From Burkholderiaceae bacterium (lineage in GTDB: Bacteria; Pseudomonadota; Gammaproteobacteria; Burkholderiales; Burkholderiaceae_E), in NCBI GenBank assembly GCA_024235875.1, contig JACKLP010000004.1, positions 197,322 to 261,321 of the forward strand: a DNA stretch of 64,000 bases, read 5' to 3'. Below the pieces are notes generated by a model, which saw nothing but the letters and a program-made list of their open reading frames with translations, was not told the origin of the DNA and ran no database searches. Of this stretch, positions 24,462 to 31,878 are shown piece after piece. The position numbers were made by a program, and so were the translations under genes. How positions within the stretch are numbered: the first letter of the stretch is position 1; every line of letters starts with the position of its first letter.

Positions 24462-25571
24462 GTGACCCAGCATGCGCCAGCAGCGGTCGGCCCTCGGCAC
24501 CGGGCGCTGGTGGCGGCGGTGCAGCGCAACTGCAACCTGGCCGATGCGCGGCACGCGCAGGGCCTGACGATGTGCATCTACCTGCTGCAGATGCGCGAGC
24601 ATTTCCGCTGGGAGCAGGGGCTGCCGTTGGCGGCGCCGCTGGATCGGCGCGCGGTGGGCCGCTGGATCGGCGAGCGCGAGGCCTTGTGGCAGGACCTCGA
24701 CGACACCCCGGATGCCGCGCTCGAGATGCTACCGCTCGACGGTGGTGCCGACCCGTTCGACGAATCGCTGGTCAATGCCGCGCTCGACCCCGACGGACTC
24801 GCGTACGGCGCTGGCCTGGCGAGGCTCGGCGCGCCGGTGTTCGTGGTGGCCGAGCGTCTTTCCGACCAGCGACGCGACGGCGTACGAGTACGCGTGCTCG
24901 GCCGCGAATATGCACGGGGGCTGAATCCGCCGGTCGCCGCCAGCAACGACGCCGGCATCCTGATCCGGCGCGACGCCATGCGACGCTGGCTGGCCACACG
25001 GCAAGAACTCAGTGTGCAGCGCGCGATGGATGATGCGTTCTCGATCGCCTACGCGCGCTATGCCGGGGTCGATCCCGGCGATGCCCTGCCCACGGGGGAT
25101 GCGGCCGTCCAGGCGCTGGAGCGTCTGGTCGACGGCGAGATCGAGACCCTGGTGCTGCATGAACTGGGCGAGGTGCGAGCCGAGGCCTTGCTCGGCCCGG
25201 ACTGGCCGCGAATGCTCGGCGACGGGCTCGATCCCCGCATCGAACTGAGACTGCGCGCGCTCCGAGACCTGCTCGCCGACAGCCTGGTCACGCTGCCCGT
25301 GCTGTGCGAACGAGCCGCGAGCACCTCGCTGCACTTCTGGTTCGCCACCTTCGAGGGATTGCGGCGCCAGCTCGCGCCGGATTGGGTGCGGGCCTATCGC
25401 GACTGGTCCGCGGGCCAGCATGACGCGCTCGCGAGGGTCGCGCGCGCCGGCCGTCGGCATTGGCTCGAGCTTGCGCGGCGCTGTCTGGACGCGTGGCGCC
25501 AGGGCGGCAGCCCGGCCCTGGCGGCGACGATTCGTGCCGACCTCGACCCCTCGATGCCAGCCGCCGAATAA
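24462..25571 (+). CDS. Conserved protein resembling the Sfum_1244 family
   Basis: 369-residue cytosolic protein. The N-terminus VQRNCNLADARHAQGLTMCIYLLQMREHFRWEQ resembles the family named after Sfum_1244, seen in sulfur-metabolising bacteria and of unknown function. ERLSDQRRDGVRVRVLGREYARG near residue 130 and LHELGEVRAEALLG near 228 are the other well-formed blocks. The GTG at 24462 follows the S24-like stop by 7 bp and is preferred over an in-frame extension into that gene. Two Cys/His-containing blocks could bind metal, but no known motif is evident. Confidence 0.7.
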   Translation: MTQHAPAAVGPRHRALVAAVQRNCNLADARHAQGLTMCIYLLQMREHFRWEQGLPLAAPLDRRAVGRWIGEREALWQDLDDTPDAALEMLPLDGGADPFDESLVNAALDPDGLAYGAGLARLGAPVFVVAERLSDQRRDGVRVRVLGREYARGLNPPVAASNDAGILIRRDAMRRWLATRQELSVQRAMDDAFSIAYARYAGVDPGDALPTGDAAVQALERLVDGEIETLVLHELGEVRAEALLGPDWPRMLGDGLDPRIELRLRALRDLLADSLVTLPVLCERAASTSLHFWFATFEGLRRQLAPDWVRAYRDWSAGQHDALARVARAGRRHWLELARRCLDAWRQGGSPALAATIRADLDPSMPAAE

Positions 25572-25793
25572 TCAGTCGTCCTCGCCCTCGGGCGGCGGGG
25601 GCTTGGGGTTCGCGAGCAGATCCTCGGCCTCGAGCGCATTGGCCGCGAAGATCATCCTGATCGTGTCGGGGCTGTCGGGCGGCAGTGCGTCGCGCGCCTC
25701 GCGTATCCCTTGCTTGGCCTCGCGGTAGCCGGCGGCCTCGCCCAGGCATTTCAGGGTACGCAACGGGCCGATTCGGTAGATGAAGTAGGGCAT
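25572..25793 (-). CDS. Small conserved-looking protein, unknown
   Basis: 73 residues, MPYFIYRIGPLRTLKCLGEAAGYREAKQ..., mostly helical and ending in an acidic tail. No family recognised. It is the last gene of a minus-strand operon after the CMD-Rieske fusion (21-bp gap) and is immediately convergent with the Sfum_1244-like gene, with no base between the stops. The packing and codon use support a real gene. The Shine-Dalgarno is weak. Confidence 0.6.
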   Translation of the reverse strand: MPYFIYRIGPLRTLKCLGEAAGYREAKQGIREARDALPPDSPDTIRMIFAANALEAEDLLANPKPPPPEGEDD

Positions 25794-25814
25794 GTCTGTG
25801 GCACGGGTCGATGG

Positions 25815-26447
25815 TCACCAATGGGCTTGCAGCCGGCCATCCTCGATTCGACTGGGGTGTCGGCGCAGTGGCTGGTCACCCTTGTCCACGCAGGCGCCGG
25901 TCGTCACATCGAAGGTCCAACCGTGCTTCGGGCACACCAGCCGGTCGCCCTGGAGCGCCAACTCGGAAATATTGGTTCCCTGGTGCGGGCACAGGCTGTC
26001 GTAGACCGCGATATCGTCGCTGCCGCCATCACGTCGAACGAATACCGCACGGCCATCGCACTCGAGCCGTGTCACGACGGCGGGCTCGAAGTCGTCGGCA
26101 GCCCCCAGGTCGTGCCAGTCGGGCCGCGCCTCGAGCGCATCGAGGTCGAAGCCGGGCAGATCCATCGCCAGGATCACGTCGATCGCCCAGACGATCTTGG
26201 CCAGCCCCAGCGCGGGGAACGCCATCAGCAGCGCATCCAGCACCTCGTTGGGCGTACAGCCCTCTCGTAGTGCCCGGTTCAGGTATTGGCGCAGGCCGCG
26301 CTCGGTCTGCGCATGCACCTTGGTGATGACGGAGATCAGATTGCGGGTCTTGGGGTCGAGGCTGCGTCCGGCCTCCTTCATGAAGGCCAGGTAGTGGCCG
26401 AGCGCCTCGGGTCGGGCCTTGACGAGATAGGTCAGTGCTTTGCTCAT
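25815..26447 (-). CDS. Carboxymuconolactone decarboxylase-like / Rieske fusion
   Basis: 210 residues in two domains. Residues 1-110 resemble the carboxymuconolactone decarboxylase/AhpD fold (KTRNLISVITKVHAQTERGLRQYLNRA) but lack the CxxC of AhpD peroxidases. Residues 110-210 form a Rieske [2Fe-2S] domain: CPHQGTNISE and CPKHGWTFDVTTG give the Cys-x-His and Cys-x2-His ligands. The fusion is probably an electron-transfer or redox-sensing partner of the reductase encoded 36 bp upstream. The pairing and order support one operon. Confidence 0.82.
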   Translation of the reverse strand: MSKALTYLVKARPEALGHYLAFMKEAGRSLDPKTRNLISVITKVHAQTERGLRQYLNRALREGCTPNEVLDALLMAFPALGLAKIVWAIDVILAMDLPGFDLDALEARPDWHDLGAADDFEPAVVTRLECDGRAVFVRRDGGSDDIAVYDSLCPHQGTNISELALQGDRLVCPKHGWTFDVTTGACVDKGDQPLRRHPSRIEDGRLQAHW

Positions 26448-26483
26448 CGCAGGGATCTCGATTGCAGTTTGCGGTGGGCGTCG

Positions 26484-27947
26484 TCAGACGCGGGTGCAGC
26501 GCAGGCGGGCCGTATCCATGCCGAGTTCGGCCAGGCGTTCGGTGACGGCCGCGACGAACGGCGCGGGGCCGGCCACGTAGAAGTCGGCCTGGCCCGGGGC
26601 CAGCGTGTCGCAGGCCGCACTCGCCAGTCGGCCGCCATCGGCCACTGGGTCGGCGCCGTCGACCGGAACATAGTTGAATTCGTCGAGGGCGGCAGCCCAG
26701 GCCCGGCATTGATTGTCCAGGTAGTGGCCATCGGTTCGGGTACCAAGCCAGTACAGGCTCATCGACTGACTGTCGTCGATGCTGATCGCGTGCTCGATCA
26801 GGCCGCGGATCGGCGCGAACCCGGTGTCGCAGGCGAGGAAGACAGGGCTGCGCTCGCTGTCGGCATCGAGCACGAAGTCTCCGATCGGACCCCGGACATT
26901 GACGCCGTCGCCGGCCTCGAGGCCGCCCTCGAACAGGCGCGAGGCAAATGGATCGGCCGGATCACGCGCCACATGGAACAGCAGATTGCGTTCATCGCAG
27001 GGACAGCTTGCGACCGGATAGGTGGCGACGGCGTCGTCATCGCCGACAGCCACGCCCAGGGTCACGAACTGGCCGGCCAGAAATCGCAGGCGCGCGCTGC
27101 GCGGCGTTTGCAGGTGAAGCTGCAAGGTGTCGGACCCGAGGTTGCCGATGTCCTTCACGCGGGCCACGATCTCCTGCTCCGGGATATCGGCGGGCCCGCG
27201 CGCCACCAGTCCCTCGACGACCAGATCGCTCACGGCGGTGTTCGTGCACATCAGGATGTGGCCTTGCTGGCGCTCGGCCGCCGACATCGGGTAGTCGGAA
27301 TGGCGAAGCTGGCGCACTTCGCCCGAGATCACCCGGGCCCGGCACAGGCCGCAGTTACCCGAGCCGCAGCCGTAGTTGAATCCCAGTCCGGCCTTGAGGC
27401 CCGCCTGCAGGATGCTGTCGTTGCCCTCCACCAGGAACTGCTGCCCGCCGGGCTTGACCGTTACGCTCGCACTCACGACTTTCAGCATCTCCGTCATCGC
27501 ATCGAAGGTGGTCTCGTCTTCGGCAGCCAGGATACGGGCGAGCCCGGCTTCGAGGCGCTCGTACCAGTCCCGCGCGTCGTCGTCGTGCGCCGCCTTCGGT
27601 TGGATGCGCTCGATCAGGTCGATGACGAGCTCGTGATAGGCGCTCAGGTGCCGACGCGTGTCGGCCAACTCCTGGCCCAGTCCGAACAGCCGTTGCGCCA
27701 GAATCTCGCGAGGGGGTAGCGAGCGTTCCAGCACGCGTCGCCCGAAGGCTTCGTCACGTATCCGGGCCACCTTCTCGAAGGCCCCGGTGTTCTCGATCTC
27801 GGTGCGCGGAAAGCGGCGCAACAGGTCGGTCACGTCGATCATGCCGTCGAACGCGGCCAGTTCGCCCCGTGAGACCATGGCCTGCAGAACCGCGCGCGGC
27901 ACGCCGACCAGCCTTGCCGCGCGGGAAACCGATACCGGTTGTGCCAT
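26484..27947 (-). CDS. [2Fe-2S]/flavin NAD(P)H reductase with HTH-like N-terminal domain
   Basis: 487 residues. The N-terminus (about 1-50, SVSRAARLVGVPRAVLQAMVSRGELAAFDG) resembles a MerR/excisionase-type helix-turn-helix and is followed by a helical linker. Residues about 165-245 are a plant-type ferredoxin domain (CGSGNCGLC and a later Cys in ILMCTN). The C-terminal half has the FAD (ATYPVAS) and NAD(P) (CDTGFAPIRGLIEHA) domains of ferredoxin reductases. The ATG at 27947 begins at MAQPVSVS. The operon continues with the CMD-Rieske fusion and is divergent from the GAF kinase gene. Substrate unknown. Confidence 0.85.
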   Translation of the reverse strand: MAQPVSVSRAARLVGVPRAVLQAMVSRGELAAFDGMIDVTDLLRRFPRTEIENTGAFEKVARIRDEAFGRRVLERSLPPREILAQRLFGLGQELADTRRHLSAYHELVIDLIERIQPKAAHDDDARDWYERLEAGLARILAAEDETTFDAMTEMLKVVSASVTVKPGGQQFLVEGNDSILQAGLKAGLGFNYGCGSGNCGLCRARVISGEVRQLRHSDYPMSAAERQQGHILMCTNTAVSDLVVEGLVARGPADIPEQEIVARVKDIGNLGSDTLQLHLQTPRSARLRFLAGQFVTLGVAVGDDDAVATYPVASCPCDERNLLFHVARDPADPFASRLFEGGLEAGDGVNVRGPIGDFVLDADSERSPVFLACDTGFAPIRGLIEHAISIDDSQSMSLYWLGTRTDGHYLDNQCRAWAAALDEFNYVPVDGADPVADGGRLASAACDTLAPGQADFYVAGPAPFVAAVTERLAELGMDTARLRCTRV

Positions 27948-28179
27948 CGCCGTGCTCGTCTCCGTGGCATGGCCGGACCCCGCGAGATGCGGCGCCGTCC
28001 TGGATCCCGGCCCCATGGGCCGAGCCACTGCATGCCTTCGTGTCGCCGTGCGCATCGAAGGCGTCTGTTGCGATGCAGCAAGCTCGCGGCCGCTTCGCCC
28101 CATCGTCAGGTCGCTGTGACGCGCTATTAGGCGCGGCGCACAGGCGCATTGTCCATCACCGCATGGGGGAGGGGCGCAT

Positions 28180-28207
28180 TACCCGTAAGGGGGAGTACTT
28201 GCGGGTA
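28180..28207. promoter_or_regulatory. Inverted repeat upstream of the GAF sensor kinase
   Basis: TACCCGTAAG (28180-28189), 8-bp spacer, CTTGCGGGTA (28198-28207): 9 of 10 positions are symmetrical. It lies 34 bp before the kinase ATG, in the 294-bp region divergent from the reductase operon. A single half-site TACCCACAAG occurs at 44245-44254 between dsrA and the divergent operon. It is a candidate binding site for the NarL-type regulator. Confidence 0.55.
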
Positions 28208-28241
28208 TCATCTTCATCGAGTCTCAAGCGGGAGAGCGGGC

Positions 28242-29459
28242 ATGGACGTGCTCGATCCGAATCGCTGGTCGGGAAGCGCGACCGGTCAATCGACGCCGGC
28301 CCCGGAAGGCGGCAAGCGACCGTCGCCGGGCCATGTCGTCCCCATCGAGTCGGCGCCTGCCGGCGCCGACAGCGGTTTGGAAACGATTCTGGAGTCCTTC
28401 ATCGTCGGAGTCACGCGCATGGTCGGTGCGCGCGCCGGCGTCGTCCGCTCGCTCACGCCCGACGGCACCGAGATGCGTGTCCTGGCCATGACCGGCCTGC
28501 CCGAGGAGGTGCGCCGACGCGAGGCGGCGGCGGGATCCTGCGGTGTCTGCGCCGACGCCGTGCGTCGGGCCGACGTCTGCATGGCGGTCGATCCCGGCTC
28601 ATGCGGAGAGATCGCCAATGCCGCGATCTTCGGCAATCGCGGCCGCGGCACGGTTGCCGTGCCATTGGACTACAAGGGACGGACGGTGGGTGTGTTCACC
28701 CTGTTCTTCGACGGCGTCAGCGACGTGCGTGCCGACGTGATCCACTTGTTGCGACCGATCGGACAGCTGCTGGGCGTGACCCTCGAGAACGCCAAGCTGC
28801 AGCATGATCGCCTGCGCGACAGCCTGTTGCGCGAGCGGCAGTCGATGGCGGGTGACATCCATGATTCGCTTGCCCAGTCGCTGACCTTCGTGCGCATGCG
28901 ACTGCCGCTGCTCAAGGATGCGATCCGGGAGAACCAGGCCGATGCGGCCCTGAAGTATTGCGCCGACGTTCACGACGAGCTCGGCAACGCCAACCGGCGC
29001 TTGAGGGACTTGATCACGCATTTTCGCGCCGGCATGGATGCGCAAGGCCTGGGCCACGCGCTGGAGCAGACGCGGCTTGGCTTCTTCGAGCGAACGGGCA
29101 TCGCCCTCGATATCGAGAACGAGGTGGCGGATCTGGCGCTGCCGGTGGGTACCGAGGTCCAGGTCTTCCACATCGTCCAGGAGGCGCTGGTCAACATCCA
29201 CCGCCATTCACTGGCCAGGCGCGCGCGCGTGAGCGTGCGGCGCCAGGACGATCAGATGGTGTTCACGATCGAGGACGATGGCGTGGGCTGGGACTCGGCC
29301 CCCATCGAGCGCGAGTCCGGCGATGCCGGCTCGCATTTCGGCCTCGAGATCATGCGCGAGCGCGCGGCCGGCGTTGGCGGGCGCATCGAGTTCGACCGCG
29401 CTGCGATGGGAGGTGCCCGTTTGCGGCTCCATGTCCCGTTGCTCGCGACGAGCGCCTGA
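28242..29459 (+). CDS. GAF-domain sensor histidine kinase (NarX/DegS-type)
   Basis: 405 residues with no membrane segment, so cytoplasmic. A GAF domain occupies about residues 45-180 and contains four cysteines (C100, C103, C113, C121; pattern C-x2-C-x9-C-x7-C) that could hold an Fe-S cluster or act as a redox switch. The HisKA_3 dimerisation domain has His207 in GDIHDSLAQS, and the ATPase domain has IVQEALVNIHRHS and DDGVGW. GGGAG precedes the ATG. The NarL-type regulator gene follows 23 bp downstream. Signal probably redox or a small sulfur/nitrogen species (inference). Confidence 0.92.
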   Translation: MDVLDPNRWSGSATGQSTPAPEGGKRPSPGHVVPIESAPAGADSGLETILESFIVGVTRMVGARAGVVRSLTPDGTEMRVLAMTGLPEEVRRREAAAGSCGVCADAVRRADVCMAVDPGSCGEIANAAIFGNRGRGTVAVPLDYKGRTVGVFTLFFDGVSDVRADVIHLLRPIGQLLGVTLENAKLQHDRLRDSLLRERQSMAGDIHDSLAQSLTFVRMRLPLLKDAIRENQADAALKYCADVHDELGNANRRLRDLITHFRAGMDAQGLGHALEQTRLGFFERTGIALDIENEVADLALPVGTEVQVFHIVQEALVNIHRHSLARRARVSVRRQDDQMVFTIEDDGVGWDSAPIERESGDAGSHFGLEIMRERAAGVGGRIEFDRAAMGGARLRLHVPLLATSA

Positions 29460-29482
29460 GCAAGAGGGGTCGATCGGCAGCC

Positions 29483-30229
29483 ATGACCAGCCCTTTTCGC
29501 ATCGCCCTGATCGACGACCACGGCCTGTGCCGACGGGGCCTGGCCGAATTGCTCGAGGCGCGCGCCGGCGTGCAGGTGGTCGGCGCGACCGCGAGCGCCG
29601 ATGAAGCGGTCGAGCTGGCCACGCAGGAGACGCTCGATCTGATCGTCATGGACCTGCGTATGTCGCCCACCGACGGGTTCCAGCTGCTAAAGCGCTTTCG
29701 CGACAGCGGCAGCGAAGTGCCGGTCGTGATCCTGACGATGAGCGACAACGGCGAAGACCTGGGCAACATGCTCAGGCTCGGCGTGCGCGGCTATCTGCTC
29801 AAGGACATGGAGCCGGACCAGATCGTCGAGTCGATCGTGCGCGCCGCAGGCGGCGAATTCGTGGTGGCCCCGGCCATGGCGCTGAAGCTCGCCGAGTTGC
29901 TGCGCGAAGGCAAGAGCCGACAGGAGCGCGAGAACTCCCTCGGCCAGCTGACCGCGCGCGAGCGCGAGATCCTCGGCCATGTCGCCCGTGGCCTGAGCAA
30001 CAAGGCCATCGCGCGCCAACTGGGCATCAGCCACGACACGGTCAAGCTGCACGTGCGCCACATCCTGGCCAAGCTGAACCTGGGCTCGCGCGTGGAAGCC
30101 GCCGTGTTCGCGATCGAGAACCGGGTCGAGACGCTCGACGAAGGGCATCACGGGCTACGGCAAGCGGCTTCGGTGGTGCCGGCGGCAGGCAACGTGGGGT
30201 CCAAGCCGGAGGCGGGTAGCGGGCACTGA
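29483..30229 (+). CDS. NarL/LuxR-family response regulator
   Basis: 248 residues. The receiver domain has the acidic pair DD near residue 11, phospho-acceptor Asp57 in LIVMDLRM, Thr in ILTMSD and Lys in LLKDME. The LuxR-type helix-turn-helix covers about residues 150-215 (LTAREREILGHVARGLSNKAIA). The C-terminal 30 residues are a Gly/Ala/Val tail. It is the cognate partner of the preceding kinase. Target sites may be the TACCC-type repeats noted at 28180 and 44245. Confidence 0.93.
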   Translation: MTSPFRIALIDDHGLCRRGLAELLEARAGVQVVGATASADEAVELATQETLDLIVMDLRMSPTDGFQLLKRFRDSGSEVPVVILTMSDNGEDLGNMLRLGVRGYLLKDMEPDQIVESIVRAAGGEFVVAPAMALKLAELLREGKSRQERENSLGQLTAREREILGHVARGLSNKAIARQLGISHDTVKLHVRHILAKLNLGSRVEAAVFAIENRVETLDEGHHGLRQAASVVPAAGNVGSKPEAGSGH

Positions 30230-30258
30230 TCCTGGGATCGTTCGATCTTGTCGTGCGC

Positions 30259-30483
30259 GCAGGGGCTTGGCCCTCGGGCCCGGGTTGGGCGTGGCGGCTT
30301 CGGTCCCGCTGCGCGGGACATCCGCCGGATTGCGTGTGCGAGCGGGGGCGCGCAGAACTCGTACGATCCGGGCACTGCGTGCCCGTCCACGTACTCAGAC
30401 AGGCTGCGCGCCTGATCCCGCTCGCACACGCAATCCGGCGCTCGCCGACACGCCCAACCCGGGCCCGAGGGCCAAGCCCCTGC
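30259..30483. repeat. Large nested inverted repeat, hairpin element A
   Basis: A 225-bp noncoding structure. Outer arms of 35 bp pair perfectly (30259-30293 with 30449-30483), inner arms of 24 bp pair perfectly (30323-30346 with 30417-30440), then 8-bp arms (30348-30355 with 30404-30411) and a terminal GGGCAC-TGC-GTGCCC hairpin. A side hairpin GTCCCGC-TGC-GCGGGAC sits at 30303-30319. It shares modules with element B in inverted orientation. Open frames across it exist on both strands but are products of the repeats. Confidence 0.85.
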
Positions 30484-30524
30484 GAAGCCGGGCGTGCGGG
30501 GTAGCGCAGGATCGTGCAGCGGTC

Positions 30525-30749
30525 CGTCGTGGGGGGATGCGATTGCCGCGGCGGGGCGTCGGCGAGCGTCGTTCGGGCGGGTGGGCGCGGAAAAAGGGGC
30601 GCAGTTGTCCGAGTGCCTTGATGCGCGCGAAGCGCGCGGCAAGGCACGAGTTCTGCGTCCCCCGCGCCCACCCGCCCGAACGACGGCAGTCCCGCGCAAG
30701 CGGGACCGAAGCCGCCGCCCCGCCGCGGCAATCGCATCCCCCCACGACG
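30525..30749. repeat. Large nested inverted repeat, hairpin element B
   Basis: Also 225 bp, 41 bp after element A. Outer arms of 33 bp are perfect (30525-30557 with 30717-30749), and inner arms of 24 bp are perfect (30567-30590 with 30662-30685). GTGCCTTG (30613-30620) pairs with CAAGGCAC (30640-30647) around a GCGCGC-GAA-GCGCGC tip. The side hairpin GTCCCGC-GCAA-GCGGGAC (30689-30706) and the module CGCAGAACTCGT match element A when B is read on the other strand. Arm sequences differ from A, yet every arm is self-complementary. Confidence 0.85.
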
Positions 30750-30805
30750 CGCCAACCCGTACGCGACAAACAACGTCGGACAACGGCAGCCAGCCCCCGC
30801 GAGAC

Positions 30806-31591
30806 TCAGCCAGCCGGCGTGAACCACGCCAGCTTCGGCGCCAGGCTGACCACGTCGCCGACGATGATCAGCGTCGGCGCCTTCAGGTGCGCGGCCTCGG
30901 CCTTGGCCGGCAGGGTGTCGAGGTCGCCGACCACCACCCGTTGCTGCGGCGTCGTGCCCTGCTGCACGATGGCCGCGGGGGTCGTGCCGGGAAGCCCGTG
31001 GGCACGTAGCTGCGTGCAGAGCTGGTGCAGGCCCAGGAAGCCCATGTAGCAGACGACCGTCTGGCGCCGGCGCGCCAGGCCGGCCCAGTCCAGGTCCATG
31101 CTGCCGTCCTTCAGGTTGCCCGTGACGAACACGCAGGCCTGGGCATGGTCGCGATGGGTCAGCGGAATGCCGGTGTAAGCAGCCACTCCGACCGCAGCCG
31201 TAATGCCGGGTACCACCTGGAAGCGCACGCCGTGATCGGTGAGCGACTCGATCTCCTCTCCGCCGCGCCCGAACACGAACGGGTCGCCGCCCTTGAGGCG
31301 GACCACGCGATGCCCCTGGCGCGCTTTCTCGACCATCAGCGCATTGATCGATTCCTGGCGCATCGCGTGGTCGTTGCGTCGCTTGCCGACGTAGATCCGC
31401 TCGGCCTCGGGCGGCGCGAGCGCCATGATCTCGGCCGAGACCAGGTTGTCGTAGAGCAGCACGTCGGCCTGTCGCAGCAGGCGCAGCGCCCGCAGCGTGA
31501 GCAGTTCCGGGTCGCCTGGGCCGGTGCCGACCAGGGCGACTTCGCCGGGCTGCAACGCGCGTGCGGCGGGCGGCTCGACGGGGGCACTCAT
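30806..31591 (-). CDS. cobA: Uroporphyrinogen-III C-methyltransferase
   Basis: 261-residue SUMT that methylates uroporphyrinogen III to precorrin-2, the first step toward sirohaem. Motifs: VGTGPGDPELLTLRAL near residue 22, VRLKGGDPFVFGRGGEE near 100, and VPGITAAVGVAAYTGIPLTHR near 127. The start overlaps the dsrR stop (ATGA). Placement at the end of the dsr operon suits supply of sirohaem for DsrAB. The dehydrogenase/ferrochelatase functions are not encoded in this window. Confidence 0.94.
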   Translation of the reverse strand: MSAPVEPPAARALQPGEVALVGTGPGDPELLTLRALRLLRQADVLLYDNLVSAEIMALAPPEAERIYVGKRRNDHAMRQESINALMVEKARQGHRVVRLKGGDPFVFGRGGEEIESLTDHGVRFQVVPGITAAVGVAAYTGIPLTHRDHAQACVFVTGNLKDGSMDLDWAGLARRRQTVVCYMGFLGLHQLCTQLRAHGLPGTTPAAIVQQGTTPQQRVVVGDLDTLPAKAEAAHLKAPTLIIVGDVVSLAPKLAWFTPAG

Positions 31592-31878
31592 GGCTGGGAC
31601 GGCGTCACGAAGACGAAACGGGCATCGCCGTTCGGAAGTTCGACGAAATCGATGGTCAGGCCCTGAACCCAATCGAGCGATGGCGGCGAGACCAGCACCA
31701 CCACGCCTTCGCTGCTGAACTCGGTGTCCTGGTCGCGGCGCTCGTCGAAGCCCATGCCGAACACCGGCTGGCCGTCCTCGAGGCGGCCCGCGACCCGCAG
31801 CAGCGGCTCTTCCTGCTCGCTGTCGTCGAAGGCCTGCAGGATGCGTGCGGCCGCTTCAGGTGTGACGGTGACCGACAT
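31588..31878 (-). CDS. dsrR: DsrR, IscA-like protein without cysteines
   Basis: 96 residues with the HesB/IscA fold: VTPEAAARILQAF, LLRVAGRLEDGQPVFGMGFDE and VVLVSPPSLDWVQGLTIDFVE. All three Fe-S-binding cysteines of IscA are missing, and there is no Cys at all. This matches DsrR of Allochromatium vinosum, reported as an IscA-like protein that lacks Fe-S binding and affects dsr expression after transcription. Its position after dsrN is also canonical. The start at 31878 lies 23 bp inside the dsrN 3' end. Confidence 0.92.
   Translation of the reverse strand: MSVTVTPEAAARILQAFDDSEQEEPLLRVAGRLEDGQPVFGMGFDERRDQDTEFSSEGVVVLVSPPSLDWVQGLTIDFVELPNGDARFVFVTPSQP

Noticed and set aside
30253..30785. 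Several short open frames on both strands in the hairpin region
   Set aside because: Palindromic GC-rich repeats create mirror frames; no start signals or protein families.
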